NCBI GenBank assembly: GCA_009782405.1
Contig: WRJC01000047.1
Location: forward strand, 1 to 23,792
Origin: Oscillospiraceae bacterium
Lineage (GTDB): Bacteria; Bacillota_A; Clostridia; Oscillospirales; WRJC01
Direction of reading: 5' to 3'
Length of the DNA stretch: 23,792 nt
The notes below the pieces were generated by a model that was given only the letters and a program-made list of their open reading frames with translations, had not been told where the DNA came from and ran no database searches. Below, in pieces: positions 22,042 through 23,792 of the stretch (position 1 is the stretch's first letter; each line of letters begins with the position of its first letter). The translations under genes were made by a program, and so were the position numbers.

Positions 22042-23532
22042 ATGCCAAAGTTAGAAAATACACTCGTAGTTTTGCCGTATGACCCGAACTGGAAAACGGA
22101 GTTTGAACGTATCCGCGACTATTTGATGGAGCAGATCGGCGACTTAATCGTCGAAATCAAACACGGCGGCAGCACTTCGGTTCCGGGATTGGCTGCCAAG
22201 CCTATCATTGATATTTTCGCCATGATGGAATCATACGATATTTTTCCGGAAATTGTTGCCCGCCTTGAAAAAGTTGGTTTTGTTCACGAGGGCGACGGCG
22301 GCATAAAAGACCGCGAAGTGTTCAAACGGATAATCCCTGATGATTTCATGAACTATCATTTTTATGTATGCCCCAAGGACAGCGAGGAAAACCGCCGACA
22401 TACCATATTCAGAAACGTACTGCTCAACGACAAAAATATTGCCGACGAATACGGCAAATTGAAAATGCGTCTGATTGAAGAAGTGAACGGCGACCGGGTT
22501 CTTTATACGAACTCAAAGACGGATTTTATTCTCGGCGTTATAGAAAGGCATATTGATACGGAGGGACACAGAATGAGAATCGAAAAAAACCGTAATCTTT
22601 TTTATGTACTCGCAGGACTGGTATTTTCCGGCGCGGACGCATACGACCATAATGACGCCGATGTTTCCGCTCTGGCGGAGCGTATCGGAAGTTTGGATAT
22701 TTCAGAAAATATAAAATCTTGGTTTTCCCGTGCAAGAACGGGACAGGTCGAAGTAAACCCATATTGGCCAAGGGGATCTGCGCTTGCGACGGCTTGTTTT
22801 TTCATGGACGACGGAAAATTTGATATTAACGCTTTTATTACGTTCTTTGAAAGTGCGGCTGTATCTGACCCTATCGGCATGAATGATTTTCGCGCATGGA
22901 TTTCTGAACTGCCAAAAGTGCTTTCATATATGGAAACGTTACCTGATATGCAATCTCTATGGGATAAATACAGTCGAATCATTGATATTCGTGCGGTAAA
23001 ATGGACTTGTATAATAAATGAAGCGGTAAATACTGCGCAAAAATTTTATGGCGAAAACGCGCCAGAGATGAGTTTTTCACCGAATTTGTTTACAGTTTAC
23101 AGTACAGATTTTGTTAGTATTGGAAACCGAATCATTACAATAGCGGCAGAACCGGACGTTGAAAGTATGCTACATGAAACATTACATACTATCATAGCGG
23201 CATATCGGGATAAAATCATGACATTCGCCGAAAAGTACGGGCTTGCGGGTTTTGCTAACAGAGATAAAATGATTGAGTTTGGCTATATGGAAGATGATTC
23301 TGTCGCTTCCGTAACCCATGTAATAGAAGAATGTTTTGTACGAACTGTATCTGTTGTTCTTGCGGGCAAAAGCGACGAACGTTTGCGCGTCCACGCTGAA
23401 TATGGGTGTGACAGCGTTCCGTTTATTGCGGCGCATTTCAAAAATATCCGTCCTACGGTAAACGGTCTGGGGACTTTTATAGATATTATCTTTAAAAAAA
23501 TGACAGCGGTATTCATGGAAAAAGAATGGTGA
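22042..23532 (+). CDS. GrpB-domain/HExxH metallopeptidase fusion
   Basis: This is a 496-residue two-part protein. Residues 1-172 are a full GrpB/UPF0157 domain (PF04229, nucleotidyltransferase-like fold): VVLPYDPNWKTEFE, the signature HGGSTSVPGLAAKPIIDI (41-58), DDFMNYHFYV and a closing FILGVIERH helix. Residues about 178-496 are a different domain that I cannot name. It contains HETLH (378-382), an HExxH zinc motif, and HVIEECFVRT (426-435) with Glu429/430 as possible third ligand, as in gluzincin-type peptidases. Met178 at the junction has its own GGAGGG site seven bases upstream (22560-22565), so the second domain might also be made alone. GGAGGT inside the preceding gene sets the start at 22042. 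Neither domain has a settled role; a peptidase activity is inferred from the motif only. Confidence 0.8.
   Translation: MPKLENTLVVLPYDPNWKTEFERIRDYLMEQIGDLIVEIKHGGSTSVPGLAAKPIIDIFAMMESYDIFPEIVARLEKVGFVHEGDGGIKDREVFKRIIPDDFMNYHFYVCPKDSEENRRHTIFRNVLLNDKNIADEYGKLKMRLIEEVNGDRVLYTNSKTDFILGVIERHIDTEGHRMRIEKNRNLFYVLAGLVFSGADAYDHNDADVSALAERIGSLDISENIKSWFSRARTGQVEVNPYWPRGSALATACFFMDDGKFDINAFITFFESAAVSDPIGMNDFRAWISELPKVLSYMETLPDMQSLWDKYSRIIDIRAVKWTCIINEAVNTAQKFYGENAPEMSFSPNLFTVYSTDFVSIGNRIITIAAEPDVESMLHETLHTIIAAYRDKIMTFAEKYGLAGFANRDKMIEFGYMEDDSVASVTHVIEECFVRTVSVVLAGKSDERLRVHAEYGCDSVPFIAAHFKNIRPTVNGLGTFIDIIFKKMTAVFMEKEW
22560..22575 (+). promoter_or_regulatory. Internal ribosome binding site and ATG at the fusion junction
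   Basis: GGAGGG (22560-22565) followed after seven bases by ATG (22573-22575) lies inside the fusion gene, in frame, exactly where the GrpB domain ends. It could allow separate translation of the metallopeptidase part, or be the relic of two once separate genes. Confidence 0.5.
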
Positions 23533-23537
23533 TATAT

Positions 23538-23792
23538 ATGAAAAATCTGATATTTATAAATGGAACAATGGGCGTTGGAAAAACGGCGACAAGCAAAATA
23601 CTGCTGAAATCACTGCCAAATTGCGTTTTTCTCGACGGCGACTGGTGCTGGTTCGCAGACCCGTGGACTGTCACCGACGAAACAAAACGAATGATGTATA
23701 ACAATACCGGTTATCTGTTGAACAGTTTTTTGGACTGTTCAGCATACGAAAACGTAATCTTTTGCTGGGTTATGCATCTGGAAAGCATGATA
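23538..23792 (+). CDS. P-loop small-molecule kinase, N-terminal part
   Basis: This holds the first 85 residues of a P-loop protein cut off by the window end. MKNLIFINGTMGVGKTATSK gives a first strand and Walker A (GTMGVGKT). FLDGDWCWFADPW follows, where the DGD/W segment suits small-molecule kinases that bind the substrate next to strand 2. VIFCWVMHLESMI is the next strand. It resembles clostridial nucleoside/shikimate-kinase-like or TmrB-like ATPases. It starts five bases after the fusion gene stop with only a weak GGTGAT site, so it probably depends on coupling. With the APH-family kinase it makes two kinases in one operon, which suits a resistance or modification role, but the substrate is unknown. 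Confidence 0.75.
   Translation, partial: MKNLIFINGTMGVGKTATSKILLKSLPNCVFLDGDWCWFADPWTVTDETKRMMYNNTGYLLNSFLDCSAYENVIFCWVMHLESMI

Overview
The window looks like a chromosomal piece of an uncultured, low-to-moderate-GC Gram-positive anaerobe of the Clostridia. Three things support this: AGGAGG-type ribosome binding sites, repeated TTGACA-N17-TATAAT promoters, and a sortase-anchored surface protein. The sulfatase is of the Cys type, which anaerobes can mature. I cannot name a genus. About the first 14.5 kb is dominated by long catabolic or cell-surface genes. From about 14.7 kb the DNA is visibly more AT-rich and carries small accessory genes (regulators, antibiotic-kinase relatives, a metallopeptidase fusion).

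Layout. 2-1462 (+): the end of a uroporphyrinogen-decarboxylase-family (URO-D) gene, then a secreted lipoprotein with an AlgX/AlgJ-like SGNH-type domain. 1506-5657 (-): a giant thioester adhesin with a signal peptide, a Cys-Gln thioester domain, five SpaA-like and two further CnaB-like domains, a Thr/Pro stalk and an NPDTG sorting signal. Its promoter lies back to back with the sulfatase promoter, and its leader contains terminator-like structure. 5925-9239 (+): sulfatase and DUF5107 protein. 9332-14517 (+): aminotransferase, URO-D-family protein, sugar-phosphate isomerase/epimerase-like TIM barrel, zinc medium-chain dehydrogenase and AlsE-like 3-epimerase, driven by a consensus promoter and closed by a terminator. 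14601-14675 (-): tRNA-Thr(CGU).

14.7-17.4 kb: a small unknown gene, a second small ORF running into a convergent ABC-class ATPase (PF09818), and a 470-bp leader for that ATPase with its own promoter and a 10-codon leader ORF. The best ribosome binding site of the ATPase points at an ATT codon. 17.4-23.8 kb: XRE regulator with a helical repeat-like C-terminus; APH(6)-like kinase (-); a poorly coding 690-bp stretch with a promoter, small ORFs and a very GC-rich 25-bp-stem hairpin; AraC/GyrI-like regulator (-). Divergent from the regulator is an operon of an APH-family kinase, a GrpB-metallopeptidase fusion and a P-loop kinase cut by the window end.

How the genes may work together (inference): sulfatase and DUF5107 protein plus the aminotransferase-to-epimerase operon look like a peripheral carbohydrate or polyol route, with desulfation, oxidation of a (phospho)polyol, and epimerisation of a ketose phosphate into central metabolism. 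No transporter, sugar kinase or dedicated regulator is in view, so the substrate is unknown. The last operon resembles the small resistance-like gene sets common in Clostridia and may answer the AraC/GyrI-type sensor that it faces. The most unusual items are the GrpB-HExxH fusion with an internal start site, and the ATPase with a leader peptide and apparent ATT initiation.
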